Shown: positions 1 to 10,950 of the stretch, in pieces
Position numbering within the stretch: position 1 is the first letter of the stretch
Layout of the letters: every line of letters starts with the position of its first letter
Assembly: GCA_003599755.1 (NCBI GenBank)
Contig: QZJO01000004.1
Span: forward strand, 1-52,650
DNA length: 52,650 nucleotides
Direction of reading: 5' to 3'
DNA from: Candidatus Parcubacteria bacterium
GTDB lineage: Bacteria; Patescibacteriota; Minisyncoccia; Sungbacterales; SURF-37
Program-made: the position numbers and the translations under genes
Notes under the pieces: model-generated
Database searches by the model: none
What the model was told of the DNA's origin: nothing
The model's input: the letters and a program-made list of their open reading frames with translations, nothing else

Positions 1-70
1 ATCATGCCACATTCACTCCGCTCCCGGCTCGCCGTAATCGCCAGAGAGCCAGGGCGAGGAATTAAGGTTA

Positions 71-1000
71 TTATTCAGCGCCAGTAACAGGGTTCATAGA
101 CCGTAATGCCTTGATTCGATCTTCGACCGGCGGATGGGTCATGAAGAGCGAAACGAGCCACGGGGTCTTTTTTCGCCCCGTCGGGGCATCGGCTTTATAC
201 GGATTTTCGAAATAAAGATGCGCGGTTGCGCTGTGGGCGTTTCGGACCGGCCGCGGATCACCCGCGATCTTAGCCAGTGCCAGGGCGAGGCCTTCGGGAT
301 ACCGGGTCAGAAGCGCGCCGGAGGCATCAGCCAAATATTCCCGGCGCCGGGATATAGCGAGACGGATGAGCAGCGCGGCAAACGGCGCGAGGATCGCCCC
401 GGCGATGGCGATGAGCATCAGGATGCCGCCGCCACGGCCCTCGCGGTCATTCCGCATGCCGCCGAAAAAACTCATCCGCAGAAAGAAATCGGAGAGAATA
501 GAAATGATGCCGGCGACTACGACGACGACCGTCGAGATCAGCATGTCGCGGTTGCCGATGTGGGAAAGTTCGTGGGCGATCACGCCTTCCAGTTCCGTAC
601 GATCGAGCCGCTCCATGAGGCCGGTCGTCACGGCAACCACGGCATGCTTCGGATTGCGGCCGGTCGCAAACGCGTTGGGCGACGGATCCTGGATGACATA
701 GAGTTTCGGCATCGGCAGGCCGGCCGTGATGGCGAGGTTCTCGACAATGCGATAGAGCTCCGGCATTTGGCGCGCATCCACCGGGCGCGCGCCCGCAAGC
801 GCAATCACGAATTTATCGGAAAACCAGTAGCTTGCGACGTTCATCACGATCGCCAAGATCGCGCCGAACCAAAGAATTGCGGGATTCTGCCAGACATAGC
901 TCAATACCCAGAAGAACCCGATAAGGAATACGAAGAGCAAACTCAAGAGGAGCCAGGTTTTCCGGATATTCGCGGATGCGTGGGTATAAATCGTGGCCAT
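71..1000 (-). CDS. htpX: M48 family metalloprotease HtpX
   Basis: HELSHIGNRD zinc motif, N-terminal TM helices, typical length. Confidence 0.95.
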   Translation of the reverse strand: MATIYTHASANIRKTWLLLSLLFVFLIGFFWVLSYVWQNPAILWFGAILAIVMNVASYWFSDKFVIALAGARPVDARQMPELYRIVENLAITAGLPMPKLYVIQDPSPNAFATGRNPKHAVVAVTTGLMERLDRTELEGVIAHELSHIGNRDMLISTVVVVVAGIISILSDFFLRMSFFGGMRNDREGRGGGILMLIAIAGAILAPFAALLIRLAISRRREYLADASGALLTRYPEGLALALAKIAGDPRPVRNAHSATAHLYFENPYKADAPTGRKKTPWLVSLFMTHPPVEDRIKALRSMNPVTGAE

Positions 1001-1082
1001 TGCAGCAAAATCATAGAACGATTTTCTCGAAATTTCAATCGCGCAACATCAGTGATCAGTGACTAGTGACTTGCGATGGCGC

Positions 1083-1493
1083 CTACAGTCCAGGGCAGTT
1101 GGCGGCCGGCCGGTAGCCGGCGCGCTCGGCTTCTGCCTTGGTCTGGAACCAGACGCGGTTCTCGGCCTTGATTTGCTTCGCACCCGGACAATGCGGCAGA
1201 TGATATGCCGCACCGCTCTGCGACGCAACGTATGCGCCGCCGGCCATACCGGTATCGATGGCGGCTCCGACGGCTGCCTGCCCCCGAACGGCCGGATCAG
1301 ATGCTGACGGTCCGGCGATGGGGCCGGTTTCAGCTGATTCAATGACAATGCCGCCTCCGTCCGGCCATTCGGCCGAGAGTCGGCCCAGGCCAAATGACAA
1401 AAGTCCGGCCAAAAATACGATGCTAGCCAGGAACAGCTCCTGCTGCGCCTCGCCGATCCAGCGCTTGATTTTTCGCAGCCACTCCGTTATCAT
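1083..1493 (-). CDS. Membrane-anchored protein with a small Cys/His (Ada-like metal-binding) C-terminal domain
   Basis: N-terminal TM; C-terminal YVASQSGAAYHLPHCPGAKQI...AGYRPAANCPGL pattern. Confidence 0.6.
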   Translation of the reverse strand: MITEWLRKIKRWIGEAQQELFLASIVFLAGLLSFGLGRLSAEWPDGGGIVIESAETGPIAGPSASDPAVRGQAAVGAAIDTGMAGGAYVASQSGAAYHLPHCPGAKQIKAENRVWFQTKAEAERAGYRPAANCPGL

Positions 1494-1614
1494 CGCATTT
1501 ATTGAGTATCAAGGGCGCCCCGCCTTATGTTACCGCCCGCGGCGAGCCGCTTCGCTCACGACGGGATGACCTATTCGGTCGCGCGACCCGGCGATACCAT
1601 AAATTTCGACAACC

Positions 1615-1899
1615 ATGGCACATACTAAGTCCAGCGGCGCTACCCGGCTCGGGCGCGATTCGGGCCCGCAATACCTGGGAGTAAAGAAATACGACGGCGA
1701 ACGGACTCAGCCCGGCGATATTTTGGTTCGCCAGCGCGGTTCGCGCATCATCCCGGGCGCGAATGTCCGCCAGGGTTCGGATTATACGCTCTACGCGGTT
1801 GCCACTGGTACCGTGAAGTTCGGCGAGCGGCGTAAGACCCGCTTTGATGGAAAAATACGGCGCGTGAAAACGGTTAGCGTGCTCGCCGCTGCTGCTTAA
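1615..1899 (+). CDS. rpmA: 50S ribosomal protein L27
   Basis: [29 protein letters not shown]...GDILVRQRG.. typical L27. Confidence 0.97.
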   Translation: MAHTKSSGATRLGRDSGPQYLGVKKYDGERTQPGDILVRQRGSRIIPGANVRQGSDYTLYAVATGTVKFGERRKTRFDGKIRRVKTVSVLAAAA

Positions 1900-3508
1900 G
1901 CGCTGCGGCAATGAACGCGCGGAACAGAGGATGCGGCCGCAACGGCCGCGATTTTAATTCCGGGTGGAATTGCGTGCCGAGAAAGAACGGGTGGCCTTTG
2001 AGCTCCATGATTTCAACGAGGTTCCGTTCCGGATTGACGCCGGAAGCCACCAGACCGCGCCGCTCCAACGCCGGTACGTATTCGTTGGAAATCTCGTAGC
2101 GGTGGCGATGCCGCTCGGTGATATTGGTCTCCCCGTAGGCCTTGCGCGCGATAGTCCCTGGCGCCAGCCGGCACGCGTAAGCGCCCAGGCGCATGGTGCC
2201 GCCGAGCTTGCGTTCGCGGATGTTCACGATCTGGTCCTGCATCGTGGCGATGATCGGATGCTTGGCGTGCGGGTCGATCTCAAGCGTATGCGCTCCTTTG
2301 AGGCCGCACGCGTGGCGTGCGAACTCAACGGCGGCCAGCTGCAGGCCATAGCAAAGGCCAAAGTAAGGAATTTTCCTCCGGCGCGCGTATTCGATGGCCT
2401 TGATGATCCCTTCGACGCCGCGGCTGCCGAAGCCGCCCGGCACCACGATGCCGTCAAAGCTCGAAAGTTCTTTGAGTCGGGCCGGATTTTTCTCGTATGC
2501 CTCCGCATCCAGCCACACCAGTTCCGGCCTGCGGTTATGGAACCAGGCGCCGTGCTTGAGCGCTTCCAGAACGGAGATGTATGAATCGGTAAGGGTGAAA
2601 TTCCCGCTCCCGAAATACTTTCCGACGATACCGATGCGCACTGGCCGCCGGGCCGCGCGGATGCGCTGGACCAGCGTTCGCCACGGGCGCATATCGCGCC
2701 GGCGTGGCCGAACGCCAAATTTTTTCAAGATCTTTGTAGAAAGGTTTTCATCTTCAAAGTTCACGGGGATTTCATAGATCGAATCCACGTCAGGGGCAGA
2801 AATGATGTCCGGCTCGCGCAAGTTGCACAAGAGCGCCAACTTATCTTTGCGCGGCGCATCCATGGGGACGCGCGAGCGAGCGATAATGAAGTCGGGCTGA
2901 ATGCCGGCCGCGTTCATGGCGCGCACGGCATGCTGGGTGGGTTTGGTCTTCATTTCGCCGATTTTTTCCGGGATGGGAAGATACGAAACCAGTACGAACA
3001 TTACTTCCTTTGGCCGCGCAAGGCGCATCATGCGCGCGGCCTCTAAGAATAGGATATTTTGGTACTCGCCTACCGTCCCGCCGACTTCCACGATCATGAA
3101 ATCAGCCCGGGCGCGCTTGGCAGCACGGTCTAGGCGCGCGATAACCTCGAGCGGGATATGCGGTACTATCTCAACGCATTTGCCGTCGTATCCCAAGTTG
3201 CGTTCGCGCTGAATAACCGAAAGATACACCGAGCCCGAGGTCATATAATTTTCCCGCGGAATATCCGCGCCCAGAAACCGCTCGTAGTTGCCGATATCCT
3301 GGTCGCATTCCATGCCGTCCTCGGTCACGAAACATTCCCCGTGTTCGACCGGATTCATCGTGCCGGCGTCTACATTCAGATAGGGATCGATCTTGCCGGC
3401 GGTGACCCGAAAGCCCCGCGATGCCAAAATGCGCGCGATGGATGCAGTTGAGACACCTTTGCCGATGCCCGACATCACGCCGCCGCAGACGAAGATATAT
3501 TTGGTCAT
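1874..3508 (-). CDS. pyrG: CTP synthase
   Basis: [23 protein letters not shown] and glutaminase PGGFGSRG / FGLCYGLQ motifs. Confidence 0.98.
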   Translation of the reverse strand: MTKYIFVCGGVMSGIGKGVSTASIARILASRGFRVTAGKIDPYLNVDAGTMNPVEHGECFVTEDGMECDQDIGNYERFLGADIPRENYMTSGSVYLSVIQRERNLGYDGKCVEIVPHIPLEVIARLDRAAKRARADFMIVEVGGTVGEYQNILFLEAARMMRLARPKEVMFVLVSYLPIPEKIGEMKTKPTQHAVRAMNAAGIQPDFIIARSRVPMDAPRKDKLALLCNLREPDIISAPDVDSIYEIPVNFEDENLSTKILKKFGVRPRRRDMRPWRTLVQRIRAARRPVRIGIVGKYFGSGNFTLTDSYISVLEALKHGAWFHNRRPELVWLDAEAYEKNPARLKELSSFDGIVVPGGFGSRGVEGIIKAIEYARRRKIPYFGLCYGLQLAAVEFARHACGLKGAHTLEIDPHAKHPIIATMQDQIVNIRERKLGGTMRLGAYACRLAPGTIARKAYGETNITERHRHRYEISNEYVPALERRGLVASGVNPERNLVEIMELKGHPFFLGTQFHPELKSRPLRPHPLFRAFIAAALKQQRRAR

Positions 3509-3951
3509 GCGGTGGTCTGGACGCTCACGGCTATCTCGGTCTCTACGTCGTGGGGAAATTTCACTTTGACGCGATATTCGCCGGCTGCGCGAATCGGCTC
3601 AGCAAGCTCGATCCAATGCCGATCCACGGCGATGCCATGCTCTTTGATCGCGCCTGCTATTTCGGATGCCGTAATCGAACCGAATAGATGCCCCTGGGAA
3701 TTTGCCTTCATCGTGAATTTTATCGGCAGCGCGGCCAGGCGCTTAGCCACCTGCTCATTGTGCGACTTTTCGCGGCTCACGCGTTTTTCCCCCTCGGCGC
3801 GTTCTCGCTCCAAGACGGCAAGCGCGGCCGTGGTTGCGGGAATGGCAAGATTTTGCGGGAATAGAAAATTGCGGGCGTATCCGTCGCTCACGGATTTGAC
3901 CTCACCGGCCCGGCCGACGCTCGGGATATCTTTTTTTAGAATGACTTTCAT
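3505..3951 (-). CDS. rplI: 50S ribosomal protein L9
   Basis: [36 protein letters not shown]. Confidence 0.97.
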   Translation of the reverse strand: MKVILKKDIPSVGRAGEVKSVSDGYARNFLFPQNLAIPATTAALAVLERERAEGEKRVSREKSHNEQVAKRLAALPIKFTMKANSQGHLFGSITASEIAGAIKEHGIAVDRHWIELAEPIRAAGEYRVKVKFPHDVETEIAVSVQTTA

Positions 3952-4067
3952 CCCGTTAGAAGCAGATCGCGATCTCGATTATCGCATCTGTGCGGCTAGA
4001 TTTTACTGTAATCCGTTCTCCCAGCATATTCGATGTTTCGTTGAGCGATCGCGGCTTCTAACGGGAT

Positions 4068-4385
4068 TTATTGTATTTCGAAATCGGTGAACGGCGTGTC
4101 CCCGGCGGAAGCGGGTTCGAGATCCAAGGAATCCACGCGTGCCAGCGGCGGCCCGGATCGACACCAGGCCGTAAACGCATCGAGTGCTTCCCGCTCGCCC
4201 TCGGCCACGATCAGTACGGTTCCATCCGCATTATTTCGAGCAAATCCCGTTATGCCAAGCGCCAAGGCCTGCCGCCGGGCGCCCTGGCGAAAGATCACGC
4301 CCTGGACTCGGCCGGTAATGCGCATGGCGATACGGATCCGGCCGCCGCGTGGCGCACTGCCGGATTGTTCACTCGATTGTTCCAT
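4068..4385 (-). CDS. Acylphosphatase
   Basis: RITGRVQGVIFRQGARRQALALGITGFARNNADGTVLIVAEG. Confidence 0.93.
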   Translation of the reverse strand: MEQSSEQSGSAPRGGRIRIAMRITGRVQGVIFRQGARRQALALGITGFARNNADGTVLIVAEGEREALDAFTAWCRSGPPLARVDSLDLEPASAGDTPFTDFEIQ

Positions 4386-4471
4386 ACCCGGTCAGAACTT
4401 CGAATACTCAAACGGTACCACTCCTCTGCCGCACTGCAAGCGTTGGCGTTCGGCGGAATGCCTGGGCCGGA

Positions 4472-5797
4472 CTACCGGCTGCGAAGTACTTCGAGGGCCT
4501 TGTCCAGCTGCGGATCGCGGCCGTTCTCGAAGTCATCGGGGGTAAGTTCCACCACCACATCCGGCTCGATGCCGCGGTCATTGATCGAATGTCCGTTGGG
4601 CGTGAGCCACTTGGCGATCGTAATCTTGAGCGATGCGCCGCCGTCCAGATTTTCCACGGCTTGCACCGAGCCCTTGCCGAAAGTTTTTTCGCCGACGAGC
4701 GTCACGCCGCGCACATCGCGCAACGCTCCGGCAAGAATTTCAGCAGCCGAAGCCGAGCCCTGATTGATGAGTACAACGATCTCGACGCCGTCCAGCTCAG
4801 CATCGCGGCCGCTTGAGCGATAGTGGTACTCGCCGCCGTCGCCGGAACGCTCAATCGCGACCGTACTCTGGCGCGGCAAAAACCACGACGCAATGTCCAC
4901 GGCCGCATCCAGGAATCCGCCCGGATTGCCGCGCAGATCCAGGAGGAGTTTTTGGTCGCCGCTCGCTTGGAATTCCCGGATGGCATTGCGGAATTCGCCC
5001 GGCGCACCCTCGTTGAAGTTCAGCAGATGAATGTAGAATATGCCGTCGCCCTTGCGCTCGGTAGTCAAAATCGGGATGACGATTTGGTCGCGGATGATAT
5101 CAATCTCGCGCACGGATTCTTCCCGCGCGACTGTCAGTTTGACGGTCGTGCCGATTTCGCCGCGGATATACCCGACGGCTTCATCGAGGGTCAACCCATC
5201 GGTTGACGTCGCGTTGATTCGGTAAATGCGGTCGCCGGCGAGCAGACCGGCGCGCTCCGCGGGCGAGCCCTTGAGCGGCGTAATGACGGTCAGAATGTCC
5301 TTGCGCATGCCGATCTCCGCGCCGATGCCGCCGAAGCTGCCCCGCACGTCTTCCTGGAATTGCTTGGCTTGGGTCGGCGGGAAATAAACGGTATACGGAT
5401 CGCCGAGCGAGCGTACGAGCCCTGCAATCGCGCCCTGGACCATCTTCTGGCGATCGATGTGCTCGCGATCCACGTATCGACGCTCAACCTCGGCCCATAC
5501 TTCCCAAAATTGACTGAAATCCACTTCGTCGGGTTTCCCCGCTTCTTGCCCGAGCACGCCCTGCACCCGTTCGACGGCCGGACGATGTTCGTAGCCGATA
5601 TAAACGCCGCCGCCGAATGATGCGGCGACGATAAGTACGGCGGCGACCACCGAAATAAGCAATTGGAAGCGCTGCGGATTCATTGGTACAGAGCGATTAT
5701 ATGGGATTCCGGCTTGCGTGTGAAGCGTCCGATCTGCCGCGTGCCGATCTTGCCGGCCTGGGGCCTTGACGAGGCGGCCGATACGCGGCCTCAGCAT
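4472..5797 (-). CDS. S41 family C-terminal processing peptidase with PDZ domain
   Basis: PDZ region, LLLDLRGNPGG, GSASAAEILAGALRD, KTFGKGSVQ motifs; likely start at an internal Met (MNPQRFQLL). Confidence 0.93.
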   Translation of the reverse strand: MLRPRIGRLVKAPGRQDRHAADRTLHTQAGIPYNRSVPMNPQRFQLLISVVAAVLIVAASFGGGVYIGYEHRPAVERVQGVLGQEAGKPDEVDFSQFWEVWAEVERRYVDREHIDRQKMVQGAIAGLVRSLGDPYTVYFPPTQAKQFQEDVRGSFGGIGAEIGMRKDILTVITPLKGSPAERAGLLAGDRIYRINATSTDGLTLDEAVGYIRGEIGTTVKLTVAREESVREIDIIRDQIVIPILTTERKGDGIFYIHLLNFNEGAPGEFRNAIREFQASGDQKLLLDLRGNPGGFLDAAVDIASWFLPRQSTVAIERSGDGGEYHYRSSGRDAELDGVEIVVLINQGSASAAEILAGALRDVRGVTLVGEKTFGKGSVQAVENLDGGASLKITIAKWLTPNGHSINDRGIEPDVVVELTPDDFENGRDPQLDKALEVLRSR

Positions 5798-5812
5798 CGA
5801 ATGCGCGATCCG

Positions 5813-7129
5813 TTACTTCCCCGCTGCCGCAGTCGCCATATCACCGATCGATCCTGCGCCCATGATAAGAAGCACGTCGCCCGATGCCGCCTGCGCGCGC
5901 AACTGATGCCGGGTGATTACACGTCCTGCGAAATGCGCATCTTTGCCGCGACGCGCCAACGCGGCAGCAAGGGCTTGCGCGCTTTTGACCGGCCGGCGCG
6001 CGCGTTCGCGCCCTGCGACGGCGTACGTATCAAGGATGATGACGCGGTCGGCCTGATCGAACGCGCCGACGAATTCCCGAAATAACGCCGTAAGCCGTTC
6101 CGTATGGTGCGGCTGGAAGACCGAGATAATCCGCTTCCCGGGAAAGCGATCCCGTGCCGCGGCCAGCGTCGCCCGAATTTCAGTCGGATGGTGCGCGTAA
6201 TCAGATATGACGATCGCTCCGGCGAGCGTTCCCACGAATTGGAACCGGCGCCATGCGCCCTGATACGCATGGAACGCCTGGCGTATCGACGCGATTGGCG
6301 CGCCGGCAGCGCGCGCGGCGGCCTCTGCGGCCAGCGCATTGGCGACATTGTGCCGGCCCGGAATTTGCAGCAATCGCGCCACGGCCCGCGCCGCCGGCGT
6401 CTTGAGCGTAAACCATCGGATGCGGATATCGGGACGCGCCCGTTTTAGTTTGCGTCCGATACGAACCAGATGCGCATCATCCGCATTCAGCACCGCGATA
6501 CCGCGCGGATTGATGCGTCGCAGGAACGTGAGAAACGCGGCTTCAATACCAGCCATGGTCCCGAACGTATCGAGGTGTTCTCGATCTATATTGGTCACGA
6601 CCGCGATGGCCGGGGCGTACGCCAAGAATTTCTTTTTATATTCATCCGCTTCGAGCACAAACCATGGCGAACGGCCTTGGCGGAAATTGCCATTACGAAA
6701 TTCCCGGAGCTTCGTGCCGATAAGCACCGTCGGATCGAACCGGGCGCGCGCGAGCGCGAGCGCGACCAGTGCCGTGGTCGTGGATTTGCCGTGCGCCCCG
6801 GCAACCGCGATCGTGCGGTATTCGCGGGTCAGTTCGCCGACCGCATCCTCATACGAGCGAACGCGGATCCCCCGGCGCCGCGCCGCGGCAAGTTCCGGGT
6901 TATCGTGCCGCGCGGCAGGCGTAGCGATGACGGTCGCCGTGCCGGCCGGAATATGATCGGCGCGATGCGGCCCGATGCGCACCGCAATGCCGTCGCGCCG
7001 AAGCGCATCGGTAATTTCGGAGCGCGTCAGATCAGAACCCGACACGCGCATGCCGCGCGCGCGGTATAGCCGCGCCAGCGCCGAGACGCCGATGCCGCCG
7101 ATTCCGACAAAATGTACCCGCCGGGCCAT
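5813..7129 (-). CDS. murC: UDP-N-acetylmuramate--L-alanine ligase
   Basis: MARRVHFVGIGGIGVSALA, AHGKSTTTALVA, EADEYKKKFL, TNIDREHLD; start assigned at MARRVHF. Confidence 0.9.
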   Translation of the reverse strand: MARRVHFVGIGGIGVSALARLYRARGMRVSGSDLTRSEITDALRRDGIAVRIGPHRADHIPAGTATVIATPAARHDNPELAAARRRGIRVRSYEDAVGELTREYRTIAVAGAHGKSTTTALVALALARARFDPTVLIGTKLREFRNGNFRQGRSPWFVLEADEYKKKFLAYAPAIAVVTNIDREHLDTFGTMAGIEAAFLTFLRRINPRGIAVLNADDAHLVRIGRKLKRARPDIRIRWFTLKTPAARAVARLLQIPGRHNVANALAAEAAARAAGAPIASIRQAFHAYQGAWRRFQFVGTLAGAIVISDYAHHPTEIRATLAAARDRFPGKRIISVFQPHHTERLTALFREFVGAFDQADRVIILDTYAVAGRERARRPVKSAQALAAALARRGKDAHFAGRVITRHQLRAQAASGDVLLIMGAGSIGDMATAAAGK

Positions 7130-7166
7130 GATTAGTATCCTAGAATGAATATGCTTGAAAAAATAC

Positions 7167-7194
7167 CGGACCAGACCGCCGGCGGTCTGGTCCG
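7167..7194 (-). terminator. Intrinsic terminator of the TIM-barrel gene
   Basis: Perfect 28-nt palindrome CGGACCAGACCGCCGGCGGTCTGGTCCG followed on the minus strand by GTATTTTTT. Confidence 0.85.
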
Positions 7195-7209
7195 TTCGCC
7201 GAAGGCGAG

Positions 7210-8055
7210 TCACGCAAAGTACTCGCGCGTCCGCTTGACGAGTTTCGGCAGCTGCCGCGACCACGGAATGAGATGTCTCGGCCCGACCTCGGGAACTACG
7301 ACGCCTTCCCAGTCGCGCTTAATCTCCCCGCAGAACTCGCGCAGCGGCAACCGGCCCTCGCCGACGAACACGTTTCGATCGATCGTGTGATCGCCGCCCG
7401 GCACGCAGTCGGACAGATGGATCTCGCGAACGAGCGGTCCCAGCTCGCGCCATGCCGCGAGGAGTTCGGCGAGCAGATGCGCCGGTCTGTCGGGCAGCCA
7501 TTCGACGCCGCGCACGCCGGCCCGCCACTCAAGGACATGTTGCGTATCGAATACGACCGGCAACCGCAGGCGTTGCGCGAAGGCTGCAAACGCAGCATAC
7601 GAAACCCGGTAACGGCCGTTCAGTCCGAACGACGAGCGGGTCTGGAACCAGTGCTGCGCGGTCAAGGCTTGAGGATTCGCGTAGTGTTCGGCGTAGAGCA
7701 CGCAGGGCATTCCCATGCTGATCAGCGGGTATGGCAGCTGGTCAGACAGGCCCATGCCCTCGCGCGGCAGCTGGCGCAGATAATGGAGCAGCCAGTTATG
7801 CCAGTGCGTCGGATTGTCCCGGAGCGTCCAAGCCTGATGCAGGTGCATCTGCAAACCGAGCGCCTCAGCTCGGCGCAGATACTCCAGCACCTGGCGATTG
7901 ATCACGCGGCGCGAAGTATTCCGGCAAGCGGCCAGATGCACCTCGACACCGTCTGCGCCGGCGCTCTTGATGGCCACGAAGCTGCCCAGTAACGGGATGC
8001 CGCCGGGTATGATCCGAAGCGCCCCGTACGGAAGAAACACCGCAGATTTGGCCAC
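7210..8055 (-). CDS. Xylose isomerase-like TIM-barrel sugar phosphate isomerase/epimerase
   Basis: AP-endonuclease-2-like layout: GADGVEVHL, LPVVFDTQHVLEW, EIHLSDC, GVVVPEVGP. Confidence 0.7.
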   Translation of the reverse strand: MAKSAVFLPYGALRIIPGGIPLLGSFVAIKSAGADGVEVHLAACRNTSRRVINRQVLEYLRRAEALGLQMHLHQAWTLRDNPTHWHNWLLHYLRQLPREGMGLSDQLPYPLISMGMPCVLYAEHYANPQALTAQHWFQTRSSFGLNGRYRVSYAAFAAFAQRLRLPVVFDTQHVLEWRAGVRGVEWLPDRPAHLLAELLAAWRELGPLVREIHLSDCVPGGDHTIDRNVFVGEGRLPLREFCGEIKRDWEGVVVPEVGPRHLIPWSRQLPKLVKRTREYFA

Positions 8056-8174
8056 GTCGATCTCCTTTCCTGAAGAGCAAAAGTGTACTGCCTGCGCTAA
8101 GTTTTGCAGTATATATAATCGTTTGTCAATGCTACCAACGGCGTGCTAGCATACATCCGTATACCGCAACGCGC

Positions 8175-8525
8175 ATGCGCCTCACGCCGGATAAACATCT
8201 CCACTCGCGCGAGCATCTCTTGGCCGATGATCTTTCCCGGATGATGCTTGAGCCAAGACGTTTCGGCGCGTACCTCGGCATCTCGGAACGGTATTTTGAA
8301 TCCGACCTACGTGCGCTCGCGCGCCGCGTGCTGGAGAAGCCGGATCTCGAGCCCGCGCACCGCGGTCGGTATTTTTTCGCGGCGCTCAAGGGACTTGCGC
8401 CCCGGCCGGATTGGAAACCGCGGCCGCGAAAACGCCGGAAAGCAAAGATACCCAATGCCAAAACGACCCATCGTGCGGGAGCCCGATCCCGTGCTGCACA
8501 AAAGCGCAACGCCGATTCCCGTTGA
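8175..8525 (+). CDS. Small basic hypothetical protein
   Basis: ORF upstream of def; same strand, overlaps the def start in another frame. Confidence 0.45.
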   Translation: MRLTPDKHLHSREHLLADDLSRMMLEPRRFGAYLGISERYFESDLRALARRVLEKPDLEPAHRGRYFFAALKGLAPRPDWKPRPRKRRKAKIPNAKTTHRAGARSRAAQKRNADSR

Positions 8526-9003
8526 AGACATCGGCGCGCCGGATATTCAAGCACTCATCGCCGACATGAAGGCGACGCTTGCGGCCGCCGAAGACGGCGT
8601 CGGTCTTGCCGCGCCCCAAGTCGGCCAAAGCGTCCGACTATTCCTCGTATCGGCGGAGGCCGAAGCGATCGATCGGCGCGGCGCAGAAAGTTCCGATGAA
8701 CGCGATGCCAAGCGCGACTGGCATCATTACGTATTTATCAATCCCCGCTTCACCAAGCGCTCGCGCCAAAAACGAGAATTGGCGGAAGGATGCCTCTCGG
8801 TTCCGGGCATGGTCGGCGTCGTGCCGCGCTCAGAAAAGGTCTTCATCGAATGGTGGGATGAGTACGGCCAACGGCATGCCCGCGGGTATTCGAAATTCTT
8901 CGCCCGCGTGCTGCAGCACGAAATGGATCACCTCGACGGAATGCTGATTCTTGATCGCGCCAGAGATTTGGTTCGCCCGTCGGCGCATGACGCCCATGGA
9001 TGA
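8455..9003 (+). CDS. def: Peptide deformylase
   Basis: DGVGLAAPQVG, EGCLSVPG, QHEMDHLDG motifs; start set at ATG 8455 (MPKRPIVREPDPVLHK). Confidence 0.96.
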   Translation: MPKRPIVREPDPVLHKSATPIPVEDIGAPDIQALIADMKATLAAAEDGVGLAAPQVGQSVRLFLVSAEAEAIDRRGAESSDERDAKRDWHHYVFINPRFTKRSRQKRELAEGCLSVPGMVGVVPRSEKVFIEWWDEYGQRHARGYSKFFARVLQHEMDHLDGMLILDRARDLVRPSAHDAHG

Positions 9004-9940
9004 CCGTACCGACGTCGCATTCTTTGGGACGGCGGATTTTGCGGTTCCCATCCTCGCGGCGCTCGCGAAAAGTTCCTGGCGGCCATCGCTCGTGATTACT
9101 ACGCCCGATGAACCGGCCGGCAGGGGCAAACGTCTGGCTGCGTCGCCGGTGAAAGAAGCGGCTCGCCGGATCGGTCTTCCCATTGTTGCGCCCGAACGCT
9201 TGAAGCCGATACCTCCCGAACTCCGCGCTCCGCGCGATCTTTTTATCGTCGCGGCATACGGTAAAATCCTGTCCGCCGATTTGCTCGCTGTCCCGCGCCG
9301 CGGCGCGCTCAACATTCATCCATCGCTGCTGCCGCGCTGGCGGGGTGCCGCACCCATTCAGGCAACCATCGCCGCAGGCGACGCTGAGGCCGGTATCACG
9401 ATCATCGCAATGGACGCCCAGATGGATCACGGACCCATCGTCCGCCGCGAATCAATAGATATCCCGAATGCCCGCGTCACGGCGCCCGAGCTATCACAAC
9501 TGCTCGCCGAACGTGCCGCAGCGATGCTGCTTGAGACGATCCCGGCCTGGCTTGGAGGCGCGATTGCGCCGATCGAACAGGATCATGCCGCCGCGACATT
9601 CACCAAGCCCCTCCGCCGCGAAGACGGCCGTATCGATTGGTCGCGGCCGGCGGCCGCGATTGAACGGATGATCCGCGCGTATCAACCGTGGCCCGGCGCA
9701 TTCACCTTTTGGCAGCGCGGCGCCGAACGGGTACGATTGAGTATAGAGTCCGCGTCCGCGGTATCTGCATCCGACGCGCATGTCCCTGGTGCCGTGATTC
9801 CGTTCAGCGACGGCGTCGGCGTCGCCACCGGTGACGGGATCCTTGTACCGATTCAGATTCGGCCGGCAGGATCGCGATCCATGCCGATGCGGGACTTTCT
9901 CAACGGTCACGCCGATTTTATCGGAGCACACCTTGGCTGA
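8987..9940 (+). CDS. fmt: Methionyl-tRNA formyltransferase
   Basis: VAFFGTADFAVPIL, LNIHPSLLPRWRGAAPIQ; start at 8987 or 8996, overlapping def end. Confidence 0.96.
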   Translation: MTPMDDRTDVAFFGTADFAVPILAALAKSSWRPSLVITTPDEPAGRGKRLAASPVKEAARRIGLPIVAPERLKPIPPELRAPRDLFIVAAYGKILSADLLAVPRRGALNIHPSLLPRWRGAAPIQATIAAGDAEAGITIIAMDAQMDHGPIVRRESIDIPNARVTAPELSQLLAERAAAMLLETIPAWLGGAIAPIEQDHAAATFTKPLRREDGRIDWSRPAAAIERMIRAYQPWPGAFTFWQRGAERVRLSIESASAVSASDAHVPGAVIPFSDGVGVATGDGILVPIQIRPAGSRSMPMRDFLNGHADFIGAHLG

Positions 9941-10904
9941 TACCAACGGCACATCGTCTGGTTCACCGTTTGCGGGCGTCATTGTCGTCGCCGCGATCGT
10001 TTTTTTAGCGATCGGGTTTTTCCAGTCCGGTAACGGAGGAATTTTCGGACTCGGCGGCGGTGATGGGCCTATTGCCACCGGTTCATCGAGCGACGAAATT
10101 CGTAATCCGCAGCCCGCCGGAGATGGCGGAGGAATATTCGGCTCCGTGTTCCGCCGCCGCTTCACGGGCGGCGGTACGCCGCCGCCGAGCCCGCCGCCGT
10201 CCGGAGCACCCCCGTCCCCGGCACCCACGCCGCCACCGGGCATTTCGCCATATCAGAGTCAGATAGTTATCGCGTCGGTCCGACGCAGCGAAGAACCCGG
10301 CAATGAATACGTGGTCATTCGGCGCTCTCGCTCCAGCACGCTGGTCTCGCCGATCAACGTGACGGGCTGGCGCATTCAGGGATTAGATGCCGGCGGTACG
10401 ATTCCGCGCGCCTACGATATTCCTGAAATCGATGTGACCGAGCGCGATATCTTCCTCCCGCCCGGCGGCGAAGTTATCGTTTTGACCGGCACGCCTGCCT
10501 ACCAGCGCAATTTTCGCGAGAACCAATGCATCGGGTATCTCAACCAGACGTATCGGTTCGTGCCCGGTCTTTCCTCGTCATGCCCGGACGATAATCCATC
10601 CCGCAGCGCGCTTCTGAACCGCGGCTTTTCCGGCGCGTGCATCGATTTTATCCAACGCATTCCGGCCTGCCGCACGCCGGCGATCGGATTCGAGCAATCG
10701 GGCCTCGGCTTAGCATGCACCGAATATATCGCCGAGAATTTTAATTACATGGGCTGCGTCGCGAATTTCCGCGATGAATCGGATTTTCGCGCTAATCGCT
10801 GGCGCGTATATTTGGGGTATTCGCGCATCCTCTTTGACCCGCGCCATGACGCGGTGGAACTGCGCGATCAAAACGGTCTGCTGGTGGACCGATTCGAATA
10901 TTGA
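9933..10904 (+). CDS. Membrane-anchored lamin-tail-domain-like surface protein
   Basis: TTG start inferred; TM, proline-rich linker, then IVIASVRRSEEPGNEYVVIRRS...VNVTGWRIQG...DAVELRDQNGLLVDRFEY. Confidence 0.75.
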   Translation: MADTNGTSSGSPFAGVIVVAAIVFLAIGFFQSGNGGIFGLGGGDGPIATGSSSDEIRNPQPAGDGGGIFGSVFRRRFTGGGTPPPSPPPSGAPPSPAPTPPPGISPYQSQIVIASVRRSEEPGNEYVVIRRSRSSTLVSPINVTGWRIQGLDAGGTIPRAYDIPEIDVTERDIFLPPGGEVIVLTGTPAYQRNFRENQCIGYLNQTYRFVPGLSSSCPDDNPSRSALLNRGFSGACIDFIQRIPACRTPAIGFEQSGLGLACTEYIAENFNYMGCVANFRDESDFRANRWRVYLGYSRILFDPRHDAVELRDQNGLLVDRFEY

Positions 10905-10910
10905 TTAAAA

Positions 10911-10950
10911 GCGAACGCCCGCACGGCTCTGCCGCGCGGACGTTTTTTGC
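10911..10950 (+). terminator. Intrinsic terminator
   Basis: GAACGCCCGCACGGC-TCT-GCCGCGCGGACGTTTTTT. Confidence 0.75.

Noticed and set aside
1874-1899. Convergent 26-bp overlap of pyrG and rpmA 3' ends as an antisense regulator
   Set aside because: Short tail-to-tail overlaps are common in compact genomes; no further signal.
2224-2718. Minus-strand alternative-frame ORF in pyrG
   Set aside because: Overlaps the conserved CTP synthase frame; no domain signal.
8102-8150. Divergent promoter between the TIM-barrel gene and the 8175 ORF
   Set aside because: TTGACA-like and TATACT-like boxes exist but spacing is poor on the minus strand and only weak on the plus strand.
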